From contig NC_092312.1 in the NCBI RefSeq assembly GCF_036785885.1, forward strand, positions 15,642,001 to 15,706,000: a stretch of 64,000 nt of DNA. Direction: 5' to 3'. Source of the stretch: Coffea arabica. Taxonomy: Eukaryota; Streptophyta; Magnoliopsida; Gentianales; Rubiaceae. The notes beneath the pieces are model-generated. The model saw only the letters and a program-made list of their open reading frames with translations. It made no database searches and was not told the origin of the DNA. Positions within the stretch are counted from its first letter, which is position 1, and the number at the start of each line of letters is the position of its first letter. Both the position numbers and the translations under genes were made by a program. Positions 31,350 to 43,181 of this stretch are shown piece after piece.

Positions 31350-34180
31350 GGGGCAAACAGGCATGCAAAAAAGAGAAAAAGCTAATAGAGTATTGACATG
31401 CTCGCAAACTTTATCTTTTTTTCTTTTTTGAGAGGTCATCATGACTAGCCTAGCCAACCTCTTCAATAGATTTGAGTATTAAAAGTTCAAACTTTTTGAT
31501 GCTTCACCAGCATTGTGATATATGGGAGCAGCAGAGAAGCAAGCCGTTCCAGCTACATCCAAGCTCAAATTTCCACCGCATTATATGATTTTCAGAAAAT
31601 ATCTCATCAATGTTGCAATCTTGCCTTCCAACACACAGCGTAGCCTCTAGCTCATTATGTAGTTAGTTACTCCATCACATATCATATGGCTCTGATTCTT
31701 TGATGAACAAATATTTTGGGACCTGTGGCTGTGGTTGGTGCCTACCATTTTCGATCGCAAAAAAAAAAAAATTTTTTTTTTTGATATTAATGGCCCGAAT
31801 CAAGCCAAACTCGTTCGGTTGGTTTATTCTAGACCGTGAATCACGGTTGGCTAGCAGCCCCCCCGAATCCCGAATATGGAAAGAAAACCTATGACAGATG
31901 ATCATTTCTACTGGATTTCCTCAGCTTGTTCATTTTGAAATTAAAGGTGAAACCCAATTCCAGATCATCGTGATATTCAGTTGTCCACAAAATCTACTAC
32001 ACAAAAGTGGATGGTGGTCTATTCCTTTGCTTTCCTTTCCTCTCCTCTGAATGGATGAGAATCGGATTATGTAGATCGTTGATTCATTTCCTTTCCACGC
32101 AATCGCATGCATGATTATGTCCTTGAATTTGCAACGCCCGCCCACATTCCGTAACAAAATAAGTACGAAGGACCCCACAACTTGGGGTGATTGAATTTGG
32201 GACATTCTCTGTTCATCGGAAAAATATATATATATATATATATATTTATAAAGGGTCCTGCTATCTTTCACGTCTGACATCTTTAGAAGAGTAGCTATAT
32301 ATGGACGTAAGCCCACTGAAAGGGCAATTTTCCAGTTGGCTGCATGTTACTTTCTGCTGCATTTTGCATCAGATGTCCTTTCATCGTCCCTTTTTCTTCT
32401 AAACGCGTAATTAAGGGGTCGGCAATTGCAAGAATTCAACTAGAGGAGTATTATTATTCTTGTTGAGATTGATTTACGGAGATCGCGGCATGCGATATGA
32501 GAGATGACAATAATATATGATTATGACTGCAGGTGATGATACACTACTTAGTTCATTTGAAAGTGAGGAACAAAACTTGAGAAAACATATACATAGTAGA
32601 GTATTATTCAATTTTTGAGGTTTCAGTTCGTTTATTGGATAATGACGTGTTTGCATGGTCATGTTGAGAACTTAACCACCTGTATGATATATGTCCTGCG
32701 AACTGTGAACTACGTCCATTATACAGATCTATATATATATATCTGCATTTGCTTTTTATTGCTTTTCCCTTGTTTCAGGTACCATAAATGAGAGATGTTT
32801 CCTTCTTGTTTTTTTTTTTTTTTATATCTTGTCCTATAAATATTTCATTTCTGTCTCATGCAACAGAATTCAGGAATGACTTATTTAAATGCTACTTCAC
32901 TCTCAAATGAATCCTGTGGTAGGATGTGGTGTGGGGAAGACATCATGTTTTTATTCTTCACTCTCATTTGCTATGCTTATGCAGTTAGTACGACGCATTC
33001 CAGCCCATGAGAGATGTTTGTTTGGCAAATTTGTCTGACATTCTCCACTTGCCTCTCTCTCTCTCTCTTTCTCTGTCTGATGTAATCCAGATCATGACCT
33101 TGAATGACCTGACCCAACCTGCGTTCTTGTAAAATCATGTCCTCCATTCCCCACTTTGAGAGATTAGTGCATTTTGAAATCCTATAGTGTAAAAAGTCCG
33201 TATAAAAAAGGGTACGAAACCTGTACGGGGGGATGGATGGATGTGTTGGTTCTCCCGCAGTTGCAAATGCATATTTTGTCAGACAACCAGAGTTATCCAA
33301 GTAAGTTCCAGCTAGCGCATTCCCTAATGGAATTGGAATGGATGTCCATCCATATTCTCCTTTTGGGTAGAAAAGCAAACAAAAGGAAAAAACCATGGAG
33401 GAATCTTCCCCCCATTAAACAAACCCTGTGATCTTTGTGGGGGAGACTCTGAATATCTTTGTTGGATCCCACCTCCTTCCCCTTGTACTACTATGCTTTG
33501 GTACTATTTGTGGGGGGAGGATGGTTGTCATGTGAGCCTAAACCCCACAGTTCTTTAGTCCATTTTCATGCAACTTGCGGGAACATGGTTGTGCAGTCTC
33601 TCACATGGACATGGCCTGGCCAAGTCTCCCTCTCTTAATTAGTACTAGTCCCTACAACTGCCCCAGTGCATTTAGGGTGCATATCCAGCACTGGGAAAAT
33701 ACATTCTATAAATCGAAACCTAACCAGCGCCAGTGAAGAGATGTCTTTCCCGATTTACACCATAGCGGGAACGCTGATGGAATGGAGTACTACTGCCGTC
33801 TCTCCAATCTAATCCATAGGTATCGATGGTCTTCTAGGCCGGACAAGTTGATCCTTGACTAGTGATGCCAATGTACAATTGAATTGCATGGGCGTCGTTG
33901 ACTTGGCCCGTCTTCAACTAAATTGGTCAATATTTTGGACCACTTTACTTAATGCTAATTAAGCGCAGTTTCTCCAACACGGTATCAAATCTGAACTGCG
34001 GTACACCCCATCCACACATATGATTTAGGATAAGGTTTGATAAAACTGAAATCTTAAAGCAAGCCCAAGTACCATTTTCAAATTAAGCATTTAACTAGTT
34101 TTTCCGATAATAGCTTCTTTCCTTTGCTACACCAGCCCACGCGACGGTGTTGTGTGATGCGTACAATGCATTGGAAGATT
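31350..34180. other. Gene-poor DNA with simple repeats
   Basis: No gene was seen on either strand. It holds an (AT)n tract at 32224-32246, poly-A/T at 31760-31782 and 32810-32823, and a (CT)n tract at 33054-33074. Open frames here are short and overlap simple repeats. Confidence 0.35.
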
Positions 34181-34188
34181 GTAGCCGC

Positions 34189-34720
34189 TAGGGACATGCG
34201 CGGTCGGGTACCCGTCATGTCCATCATTTGACTGATCCGACTCATACTATGTGGATCAATCATTTTCTGATTTTTATCTACCCCGCATATAAGTGGATAT
34301 CCGGTTATAAGCTATCCGCTGAGATAGGATCAGGTCAACAGGTACCCGCCCCACCTTACTTATCATTTAATTTTAAAAAAAATAATTTATACTAATTTAA
34401 TTTTGTATTTTACATACTCATTTAAAATTTAATAAAGATTTTTTTCTCAAAAAAAAAAGCCTCCCATTAAGAAACAAACATGCAAAGAGAATACAAAAAA
34501 AAAAATTTAAAAGAATTCAAAATCAATAAAAGTTTGAAATAAGTAGCACATTTTTTTAACATATATTCCACATTAATTAAACTCTTTTCTATAAAACATA
34601 AGATCATGATCTCTACAAATGAATCTTGTAAATAAATTATAATCTCTTATATTTATAATGCAATTTATTCAATGAAAAAACTTATTTAGCTCTAAAAATA
34701 TTATTTTCTAGTATGTGTAT

Positions 34721-34754
<34 letters not shown>

Positions 34755-34928
34755 GGGCGAATTGGGTACCAGTAGGTTTTTGATTGTGTGATTCTAACCC
34801 GCCCGCATCTTAGTGGATACCTGACCCTCTTTTGATTCAATTAAATAATACAGATAGGGTATCTTAATTTTTGAATCGGATCAAATATGTCAGTTTTTTG
34901 GATTTGTGGATAATTTTGCCTACCCTTA
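34189..34928. mobile_element. Non-autonomous hAT-like element
   Basis: Starts TAGGGACATGCGCGG and ends (reverse strand) TAAGGGTAGGCAAAA. The flanks GTAGCCGC (34181-34188) and GTAGTCGC (34929-34936) match at 7 of 8 bases, the hAT duplication length. Both sub-ends carry GGGTACC/GGTACCC-like and GGATA(T/C)CC-like words (about 34207, 34298, 34765, 34813). The inside is AT-rich with an (AT)n microsatellite at 34722-34751. No coding. Confidence 0.65.
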
Positions 34929-35316
34929 GTAGTCGCAAGAAACTCCTAATCAGGATCTAGAGTTTCCTTCAATCTCGAGTGATTATCTGCCTTTTCTTTC
35001 TTTCTTTTTTTTTATTTCCTAGTCTTCCCCACACTCTTTCCACCCCCAACTGCTAGACCTAATCCTGAATCTCGCAACGACGAGAATTCAAAGAGAGAGT
35101 GATTATCTACATGCTAGCTGCTTGTGAGTACCTCAAAAAAAATTTATTTTTTCAGCTCAAGAGATGCTTTAAACATTATGATCAATACGATGATGCTTTT
35201 ACCTTCCAAGATGTTTTTCCATCAACCAGATGAACTATTATACAATATAAGGGAGATAGGCGCAAACAATTATTGATGCAATCTTCATGGATGATATAAC
35301 AATTTTGAACAGGTTG

Positions 35317-35702
35317 TGCACAATGGATCTTCTGTCCCACGCCCTGTACCACTCTTTGTCCCACTTTTTATTATATTATTATTTCTCCTATATAAACATT
35401 ATGTTTTAGTTCTTTTTTGTTTTTTTAAAATCCAATAACTATTAATTAAGTAATACACAAAATTTAACAAATTCAAAAAACCAAAATGCATAAAAAATGA
35501 GATTTTTTATGAATTTTCTGCTGTATTTTTTAATATATTACTTTTTTTAAGCTACTGTATTTATTTTTTACTCAATTAACAGTTATTGAATCTTAAGAAA
35601 ACAAAAAAGAACTAAAACGTGATATTTATGTAGGAAAAATAATAATATAATAAAAAATGGGATAGAGAGTGGTACAGGACGTGGGACAGAAGATCCGTTG
35701 CG
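35317..35702. mobile_element. Fold-back MITE with ~120-bp arms
   Basis: The left arm starts at GGATCTTCTGTCCCACG (35325) and continues with GTACCACTC and TTATTATATTATTATTT. The right arm carries the same series reversed, ending GTGGGACAGAAGATCC at about 35697. The arms together make up most of the 386 bp. A 7-bp direct repeat CAGGTTG flanks it (35310-35316 and 35703-35709). A transcript across it would fold into one long hairpin. Confidence 0.82.
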
Positions 35703-35859
35703 CAGGTTGCGATTCATTACAAAATATATGTAAGACTTTGGAATAGTCATCGTATTGTATCGAGATGCGATTTTCATGGAAGTACTGTACATGTCAGTTT
35801 TGTGGCATGATTCAAACAGTGTATTTTCAAATTTTGCTGGGTTAACTAAATCGGACCGT

Positions 35860-36080
35860 GTAACCACTGGGCAATTGGCTCAGTGGCCACCACCTAGTTG
35901 GTAGGGTGGGAGGCAAGAAGTGGCTTGTTTCCAAAAAAATTCAGGCGGATGTGCTGTGCACCCGTGTGATCCGGTCGTGGTTCAGTCTCCCTCCGGGTTA
36001 TTCTCGAGTCTCCTTAGGTCCACCTCCTCCCCCTCAGTGTAGAATAGATTAGGTTTATCGTTTCCGAAAAAAAAAAAAAA
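35860..36080 (+). mobile_element. tRNA-derived SINE
   Basis: Has an A-box-like TGGCTCAGTGG (35876-35886), a B-box-like GGTTCAGTCTCC (35979-35990) and a 14-base A tail (36067-36080). A direct repeat CTAAATCGGACCGT of 14 bp or more flanks it (35846-35859 and 36081-36094), the mark of LINE-assisted insertion. The sequence after the B box (CCTCCGGGTTATTCTCG...) is SINE-like, with no coding. Confidence 0.88.
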
Positions 36081-37353
36081 CTAAATCGGACCGTATGTCG
36101 TTTGGAAGGGTTGTCAAGCAACTCCTTCGTCGTAATGTAAACGCAATGCTCCATACGTTCCAAGTTCATATGACATGACACCTCATAATTTCTTCGGAAA
36201 AAAAGATCGATCTAACCCGGTGCCAGTGCACTCCACGTGAATTCTAAATGTGGTATTTTCCTAGTATGAGGCCAGCACTTTGCGTCCAGTCAATAGATTA
36301 GGTTTATCGTCTCAAAAAAAAAAAAAACTAAATCGGACCGTACGGCGTTTGGGAGGGTTGTCAAGCAACTCCTTCGTCGTAATGTAAACGCAATGCTCCA
36401 TGCGTTCCAAGTTCTTATACATGACCCCTCATAATTTCTTCGGAAAAAACGATCGATCGAACCCGGTACTAGCGCACTTCACATGAATTCTAAATGTGGT
36501 ATTTTCCCAATATGAGGCCAGCACTTTGGGTCCAGTCAATAGATTAGGTTTATCGTCTCAAAAAAAAAAAAAAAACTAAATCGGACCATACGTCATTTGG
36601 GAGGGTTGTCAAGCAACTCCTTCGTCGTAATGTAAACGCAATGCTCCATGCGTTCATAAGAACTAAACGCAATGCTCCATGCGTTCCAAGTTCTTATGAC
36701 ATGACCCCTCATAATTTCTTCGGAAAAAAACGATCGATCGAACCCGGTGCCAGCGCACTTCACGTGAATTCTAAATGTGGTATTTTCCCAGTATGAGGCC
36801 AGCACTTTGGGTCCGGTCAATAGATTAGGTTTATCGTCTCAAAAAAAAAAAAAAATCAAATCGGACGACCATACGTCATTTGGGAGGGTTGTCAAGCAAC
36901 TCTTTCGTCGTAATGTAAACGCAATGCTCCATGCGTTCATAAGAACTAAATGCAATGCTCCATGCGTTCCAAATTCTTATGACATGACCCTCATAATTTC
37001 TTCAGAAAAAAAGATTGATCAAACCCGATACCAGCGCACTTCACGTGAATTCTAAATGTGGTATTTTCCCAGTATGAGGCCAGCACTTTGGGTCCAGTCA
37101 ATAGATTAGGTTTATCGTCTCCGGAAAAAAAAAAAAAAACTAAATCGGACCGTACGTCATTTGGGGGGGTTGTCAAGCAACTCCTTCGTCGTAATGTAAA
37201 CGCAATGCTCCATGCGTTCCAAGTTCTTATGACATGACCCCTCATAATTTCTTCGAAAAAAAACGATCGATCGAACCCAGTGCCAGTGCACTCCTCGTGA
37301 ATTCTAAATGTGGTATATTCCCAGTATGAGGCCAGCACTTTGGGTCCAGTCAA
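36081..37353 (+). repeat. Five-copy tandem array, 247-284-bp unit
   Basis: Units begin with (C)TAAATCGGAC at 36081, 36328, 36576, 36856 and 37140. Each unit except the last ends with the tail of the neighbouring SINE (TTAGGTTTATCGTCTC plus 12-16 A) and its target duplication. Units 3 and 4 carry an extra 32-bp internal duplication around GCAATGCTCCATGCGTT. The last unit ends in unique DNA at CAATAGACTCCC. Copies are highly alike, so amplification is recent. Minus-strand open frames across the copies (such as MTGPKVLASYWE) merely repeat with the array. Confidence 0.93.
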
Positions 37354-37519
37354 TAGACTCCCGACTGTTGTGGATGACAGGCCTGATAGGACTAGGAAGG
37401 GCCCTCTCCCTCCCGTGCTTGGAAGTCCAAACCCAATCTTGTCACTGGGAAAAAATCACGTCCAAGTCATAAAACCAATTTTTCTGCTTTTGCCCCACAA
37501 AGGATTACGGTTCACAAAA

Positions 37520-37860
37520 TGACTGATCAGAGGCCACATCAAACTCGGAAGAAAATGCAAATCCAATGTAGCAAACATGTTAGTAGTTATATGTTTTGCT
37601 CTGGATTGATGGAATTTCTGTCTTCTAGCCATGGTCTTGAACTACTAGAATTAATCACCAGTCAACACTTAACAAAATCTCAACACTTGGCCAAATCAGT
37701 GAGGAAGATCCTTACCATCCGAGCACGAAATATCCTTCCCGATCAGCCCTTTCGCCTTCCTGTGGTCGACCGTTTGATCCTCCAAAATATTTGAGAAAGC
37801 GACTAATTTTGGGACTTTAGCTTGGAGTTATGAAGGGGTGTCAAAAAGTCCAGCATACTG
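37520..37860 (+). repeat. Diverged duplicate segment, copy 1
   Basis: Matches 38520-39150 in the same orientation once the SINE in the second copy is left out. Shared words include TGATGGA(A/G)TTTCTGTCTT, GTCAACACTTA and CGAGCACG(A/T)AA. No protein family was recognised. Confidence 0.65.
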
Positions 37861-37954
37861 TCGTGTTCCTGTACACTTACAAAAATTTCATTTTCATTGG
37901 GCTCTTGTCCTTCGTTCTCACTTGAGGAAGATTGGGCTATCATTGACACCATTT

Positions 37955-37974
37955 CCCCCCCCCCCCCCCCCCCC
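37955..37974 (+). repeat. Homopolymer of 20 C
   Basis: Twenty C in a row followed by G and nine T. Long C runs are rare in plant DNA. The length may be a sequencing estimate. Confidence 0.9.
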
Positions 37975-38519
37975 GTTTTTTTTTGGTTGGAAGGATTCAT
38001 TAATTAGATGTTTAAACGCCTATATTTGAGGCAACACGATTTTTTCAAGCCGTTAGGGGCTGAATTTTTTTCCCCCAGAGCGATAGGAGATTTTATATCA
38101 TTAAAAAAAATTATACAGTATAGGAGCAAAGGCCCCAATCTTTGCAAAAAAAGTGCAACTTAACACACTTGAGTGTTATACGATCACTCTACATCACAGA
38201 AATTTAGCAGAGCAATTTTGCTCAAACTATGACATGGGCTTATCATCAGTTCCCCGATCTAACCTATCAAAAGAGCACATTCGAAACTAGGGCACCATTC
38301 TTTTATGTCCTCCGTTGTAGTTGCTATCTCACTATCCGCCAATTTCCTAGCTTGGATTTGAGTCAGCAGCTTTCTATTATGTTGAGCTGGAGCGTGAAAG
38401 AAATCCCACAGCAGTCGGTTCTCTATGAAAAAAATTCAGACTATCGTTCAAATATTTTGGGCTCTATGGAACTCTTCAAATGCGCCAACACAATCGCCAT
38501 AGTAAAGCTTCGCGACTAA
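37975..38519. other. Unassigned DNA between the duplicate segments
   Basis: A 96-codon plus-strand frame (38229-38519) and a minus-strand frame in the same place show no recognised domain. It may be a piece of a repeat, but nothing decisive is visible. Confidence 0.3.
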
Positions 38520-39150
38520 TTAGAAGCCATATCAAATTAGGAAAAGGCAAAGCAAACATAACAAATTAAGAAATTATTAGTATTGTATTTTTGCTTCCCA
38601 TTGATGGAGTTTCTGTCTTTCTAGTAGTGGTCTAGTAACACAAATGCCAATTCCTTAGGGCATCAATCACTGGTCAACACTTAGTAGTGGTAACACAAGC
38701 TGATTCAATTAATAGGAATGTAATCATTTTCTCACAAAAGTGAGGGCTACGTTGATGGGTTCAAATCCTGCTATTGATGTGAGGATCGTATGGTAAGTTA
38801 AAATTTCGCTCTCAATGTGTGTGAGTACTGTATTAATGAACGATTTTATGTAAGCTTCCCATGGTTTCAGAGATATGTTCCGACTTGTGGTGATAATCAA
38901 AACTAAATCTATCCAAATTTTTTATTTACCAAAAAAAAAAAGGGGGTCAACACACGACCAAATTAGTAAGGATTTTCCTTGCCACTCCAAGCACGTAAAT
39001 TCCATCCCGACGAGCCCTTTCACCTTCATGTGATTCAACGTCTATTCCTCCGGAGAAATTGAGAAAGCCACTGACTTGGAGCACAGAAAGATGCAAACAA
39101 TTGGGACTCCAGCTCAAGACTCAAGAGTTGTGAGCCAGTCTCACAGTGTC
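38520..39150 (+). repeat. Diverged duplicate segment, copy 2, with a SINE inside
   Basis: Second copy of 37520-37860, interrupted by the SINE at 38681-38944. The SINE is absent from copy 1, so it arrived after the duplication. Confidence 0.65.
38681..38944 (+). mobile_element. tRNA-derived SINE (second family)
   Basis: Has an A-box-like TAGTGGTAACAC near its start (about 38684), a B box GGGTTCAAATCC at 38757-38768, a TGTGTGAGTACTG segment and a terminal A-run (38930-38941). A direct repeat GGTCAACAC flanks it (38672-38680 and 38945-38953). Copy 1 of the surrounding duplicate lacks it, giving an empty site. Confidence 0.85.
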
Positions 39151-40220
39151 CAGCACGCTATCATCATATCATGCTCCAACGCAACATTCCAAAGATAAAA
39201 TTGGACTTTTAAGCATGAGCACTCCAGTGAATCAGTGATGATGAGTGAGTCCATCCCATCCTCTTCTGCTTACACAGTTATATATGAGTAATAATAATAA
39301 TCACATAAAGTCACGCCACATTCTTGATTCTTTCCAGCTTGGATGCAACAATCAATCAAAAGTTTTTGATCGCAACAAAAGATCTGCGATTCGACTGATC
39401 TTTTACAGCTTCTTTGTTACGAACGAATTAGTAGTATTAAACAAATCGTTGTTTTAAGCAGAAAGAAACGAAATGATTGCAATTAGTAGCGACGCCATAT
39501 TGTCTGTCTGCTGCAGGAAAATACACCTTACTCGAGCCAACGCATGCATGATATTAGAAGATAATACCTTATTCCACCACGGACTCGGATGATTGGAATT
39601 CGTAAATAATGCTTTGAACCGATATTAATCTGACATAATTTCTCAACCCAAAAAAATATATATATATCCCCTAATTCTCCTGATCTAGGAAAAATGGAAA
39701 AGATATAAAGTCAAAGGAAAACAAACATAAGTATTAATCTTAAAGAATCGGAGCATAAAGGAGTGGTAAATTATTGCAACAAAATTACCAAACACACTCG
39801 GGCTATTATTGTAATCCTAATCGGATTTCTCGGTGATTGAGAGTCATTAATCAAAAAATGACGTTACAAGTAAATCCAGTTAGATAATAAATCTCTCTGT
39901 TTTTCTTCAAGTCCAAAATTCACAAGAGATTCAGTTTAGTTTAGGCCGCGAATAAAGTTGGGACGGTCGGTTGAGTTACAAAACACCTCTCATCATCCCC
40001 ATTTGCCCAACAGAAAAACAAGCAAAAACAAAAAAGAGACTAGTATAAGGCCGCCGCTAGTTGCCTATTTCACCCTAAACCCTTAAAGAAAAAAGGGAAA
40101 AAAAAAAAAAAGAATTCGGGCAACTCGCCCGAGTCAAATCATCGACGCTCAGCCGGCATGATGATCATGGCGCCTCCGTGTGCGCTTCTATGTTGAGTCG
40201 TTATAAAAAATATATATAGA
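39151..40220. other. 3' flank of SAUR-6 and intergenic DNA
   Basis: No gene was seen. An (AT)n tract lies at 39656-39667 and an A-rich stretch at 40083-40112. Confidence 0.35.
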
Positions 40221-40619
40221 CTAACCGGCAAACCCGCCAAGTAAGGGTCGAGATTGGACGAGATTAAATCGCTGAAAATCCTCATAACAAATGCAGTGGC
40301 CTGAGTCGCCCAACTCGCCGCCTCGCGAAACGAATTCAAGAATTTGTTCGAAAACAAACTCATTGCAAGGTATAGTAAGCGGACCTTGGTTGACGAAGCC
40401 ATACTCTTCCTCGGCTTGCACCAATAGCTTCTTAAAAATGGGGTGGTTCAGGTACGTTGCCCTCACCACGAATCTTCTGAAACTACTTCCGACGCGGATT
40501 GCCACGTGTCCAGCAGGCACGTCCGAGGACGTCGCTGCCTTTTTACGCCACCGGCGGAGCATCTGGAGGATTCTGACAATGTGGCTGATTTTGTTGCAGT
40601 TTCCGGTTGAACGGGACAT
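40221..40619 (-). CDS. SAUR-6, small auxin up RNA family protein (basic N-terminus group)
   Basis: A single-exon 132-residue SAUR of a different subgroup from SAUR-1 to -5. The N-terminus is basic (MLRRWRKKA at 20-28). The core reads DVPAGHVAIRVGSSFRRF at 33-50, then VVRATYLNHPIFKKLL, VQAEEEYGFVNQGP at 67-80, LTIPCNEFVFEQIL. The PAGHVA and RRFVVRATYLNHP forms are typical of the group with long, slowly evolving members. The C-terminal extension of about 35 residues (ending PLLGGFAG) is usual for this group in length. A TATA-like CCATAAATAG lies at 40779-40788, about 160 bp before the ATG. Confidence 0.94.
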   Translation of the reverse strand: MSRSTGNCNKISHIVRILQMLRRWRKKAATSSDVPAGHVAIRVGSSFRRFVVRATYLNHPIFKKLLVQAEEEYGFVNQGPLTIPCNEFVFEQILEFVSRGGELGDSGHCICYEDFQRFNLVQSRPLLGGFAG

Positions 40620-40778
40620 CAGATGCTAGCGAGAAAGGGGAGAGGGAGGCTAAAGCTCCTCTTGTACTAGATTGCTAGGGCGAGAGAGAGAGAGAGTCAA
40701 CCGTCAACCGTGGGAGATAGAGTCGTAGAGAGGAGGAGGGAGTGGGGGAATATCTACGTTTGATTTCTTGAAAATTCT

Positions 40779-40788
40779 CTATTTATGG
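40779..40788 (-). promoter_or_regulatory. TATA-like box of SAUR-6
   Basis: CCATAAATAG on the minus strand about 160 bp upstream of the ATG. The leader contains a GAGA/CTCT tract (40681-40697). Confidence 0.55.
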
Positions 40789-41269
40789 AATTTGTGAAAA
40801 TGTCAGATGACAAAAAACACCTTTGGAATGTAATGGATTTACCACGTTGTACTTTGGATTTTTTTTTCCCCTTCATAGAAAGTACAGTAGATTTACATAA
40901 TACTGCCGTAATCCGATAACTGATATGTTGCCACAAGTAGAAGATACTTTTGATACAATTCGTGGACTTTTTGTATTTACTCCCTGAATTATGTAGTATC
41001 TGTGTATACACTATCACCGTTGAATGGATGATGCATGAATAAATTTTAAATTTTACACATATGTCATATATCTAGTGATGATAATGTATATATTGAAAAT
41101 GTATATAAGATTAATCCAATTATATATGTACGAGTGTATTAATATATTGATTTGTTATGTACGAACAAAATTTATATATAAAAGAGTAATCTTCTACTCC
41201 ATGTTTAACACAATTACGCATGTCAATGGTATAATTTGAATTGAATTCTTTTATCTGGATCCAGACTCA

Positions 41270-41434
41270 TTTGTTTGGATAAGAGTTTATTTGGATGATT
41301 TATTTGAGATATTTACTGTAGCACTTTTTGTGATGTGATGTATGTGAGATAAAAAGGTGATTGGGAAGATAAAAAGGTGATTGGGATTTATGAGAATAAA
41401 TTTTGCAAACCAAATTATCTTTGTCCAAACAAAC
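41270..41434. mobile_element. MITE of the GTTTGTTTGGATTG family, copy 2
   Basis: Ends TTTGTTTGGATA and (reverse strand) GTTTGTTTGGACA, with TACTGTAGCACTTTTTGTGA and GATGTATGTGAGATAAAAAGG inside. A 19-bp phrase AAGATAAAAAGGTGATTGG is duplicated in tandem. Confidence 0.7.
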
Positions 41435-41569
41435 TCAATTTAAAATTTGGTAAATCGAGATCCAGTCCCATACTTTTCTTGGTTTAAAATAGAAAATTTC
41501 GATCCATACTCTCGTGGGTTTGAGTATCCGACGGATATCTATAGATATTTTTCTCAACATATAGTGGAG

Positions 41570-41706
41570 AACTAAAGAAAAAAAATACTAAATATTATAG
41601 CACTTTTTTTTTCACGTAATATACGAAAAATAAAAAGGTGATTGAAAAATATGTTGATAATGCAATCAAATAAATTTTGACAAATAAAACACTATCCAAA
41701 CAAATC
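41570..41706. mobile_element. MITE of the GTTTGTTTGGATTG family, copy 3 (decayed)
   Basis: Has TATAGCACTTTTTTTTTCACG, AATAAAAAGGTGATTG and the right end ATCCAAACAAATC. The left end is not recognisable. Confidence 0.5.
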
Positions 41707-42424
41707 CATGAGTACTGGATCCAATTTTATTTTCAAATAATAAAATTAACATTCAAAAAACTAAGTTGAATGTAATACTACGAAGCCAAAGAAAGAACCA
41801 CTACAAACTACTCATATACAGTGTTCACCCACGTAGGAGAGTCTGTGGTATATTGCGAAATGTATCAGTAGAGAAAAAAGAATTCGATCTAAATTCGTGA
41901 AAATGCTCTTGTTCATATGGATTTTTCATTATGGATTCTTGCGACCAAATTGTGGGCGGAAGTATCAAACACAGTCTTCTAAATTCTCAATTACAATCTT
42001 GAATATTAAACTTCTATCAACAGTGATCTATCGTGCTCAAGCAAATTTGTCCCATGTGCTCCTCCACCTGCAGCTTCCCAAGGTAGTTAAAAGCCCCCTG
42101 AATTGTAGTTTTTCATTCGTTGACGTCAAGAAAACCCTAGTCATTGTACTTGGGTTGCAATAAAATTTGACATTTTGGGTCTCCATAAGCAACTCAAAAT
42201 GGAATAAAGAAAGGCAGCTAGATGTTATAATTCAATTCCAAGGACAGCCTAGCCTAAACTCCCTATTTTGATATTCCAGTTGCTTTATTACTCTGTGACG
42301 GAATCAAGACAAAATCTTTCTTAGTGCTTCATCATCCACATACATTATTCTTGCTTCCTTAATTGTCATTATTGAAATTGTGCACTTTATACTTGAAAAA
42401 ATAGAAAAGAGTTTCAACATGATT

Positions 42425-43017
42425 AGGCTCGTCAACGGATCGGATTTAGATCAAAATTGAAAATTTTAAACCCAAACTCATTTTAATGTACTAGATCTGG
42501 ACCCGACCCATATACCCGATGTATCTTGTGCTTAAAATTCCCGAATCGAATCCGATGGGATTCCAGGTCTACCCAGAAAGAAAAGACTCAACATGTATCA
42601 TTCATTTTTTTTTTATCCATGTTAACAAAAAAATCCCAACATGATCCCAAGATATTTAGTAAAAAGCACTTATATGCAGCATGTGATGAATATAGATCTG
42701 ATCAAACAAGTTTGCCTCTTCCAAATCCTAATTTCTTAGATGCTTCATTTGGAATACGGGTAATCTAATTAATTTGGTATAAAAATACTTTTGTTAATTT
42801 AGTAAAAGAATGTATTTAGAAATATTTATATTTTATAATTATTAATATATTGTTCGGATTTGAATCGGATACCAATCAGAATCCTATATTTCCTATCCAA
42901 TCCACTTTTTTGTTAGAGTAAACAGGTATAGGTCTGGATACCGGAATTATTTCTCAACCCATACCTGAAAAAAAATTACCGGATTCAAGTCCAAACCTGA
43001 CCCGTTAACAGCCATAA
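42425..43017. mobile_element. Non-autonomous hAT element
   Basis: The flanks ACATGATT (42417-42424 and 43018-43025) are a perfect 8-bp duplication. The ends contain matching inverted words: GGCTCGTCAACGGATCGG on the left and, on the reverse strand, GGCTGTTAACGGGTCAGG on the right. The inside is AT-rich, non-coding, 593 bp in total. Confidence 0.82.
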
Positions 43018-43181
43018 ACATGATTGCCGTTATAATATGTTGCACCAACTTCTTACGTGGAAAAATAGAAATGTTACAAATTTCTATAAAAATTTCAACG
43101 TTTCGTTGGACTGACGAACAAGTTATACATATAGTCAATAGAGAAAAAGCAAAAATAAAATTGATTTATGAGAAAACAACT

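Larger units (their letters stand above)
40800..42416. other. Upstream DNA of SAUR-6 and repeat-bearing intergenic DNA
   Basis: Holds two decayed MITE copies (41270-41434 and about 41570-41706). No gene was seen; the open frame at 41897-42163 has no recognised features. Confidence 0.4.

Noticed and set aside
36593-37353. Repeated minus-strand frames reading MTGPKVLASYWE in the tandem array
   Set aside because: They repeat only because the DNA unit repeats, run through the SINE tail and differ in frame between units.
36081-37353. CRISPR-like array
   Set aside because: Units are contiguous ~250-bp tandem repeats without short repeats and unique spacers, and the genome is a plant.
38229-38519. 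96-codon frame between duplicate segments
   Set aside because: No domain or splice context; may be part of an old repeat.
35979-38768. tRNA-like B boxes at 35979 and 38757
   Set aside because: They lie in SINEs with A tails and target duplications. The cloverleaf arms of a real tRNA are not present.
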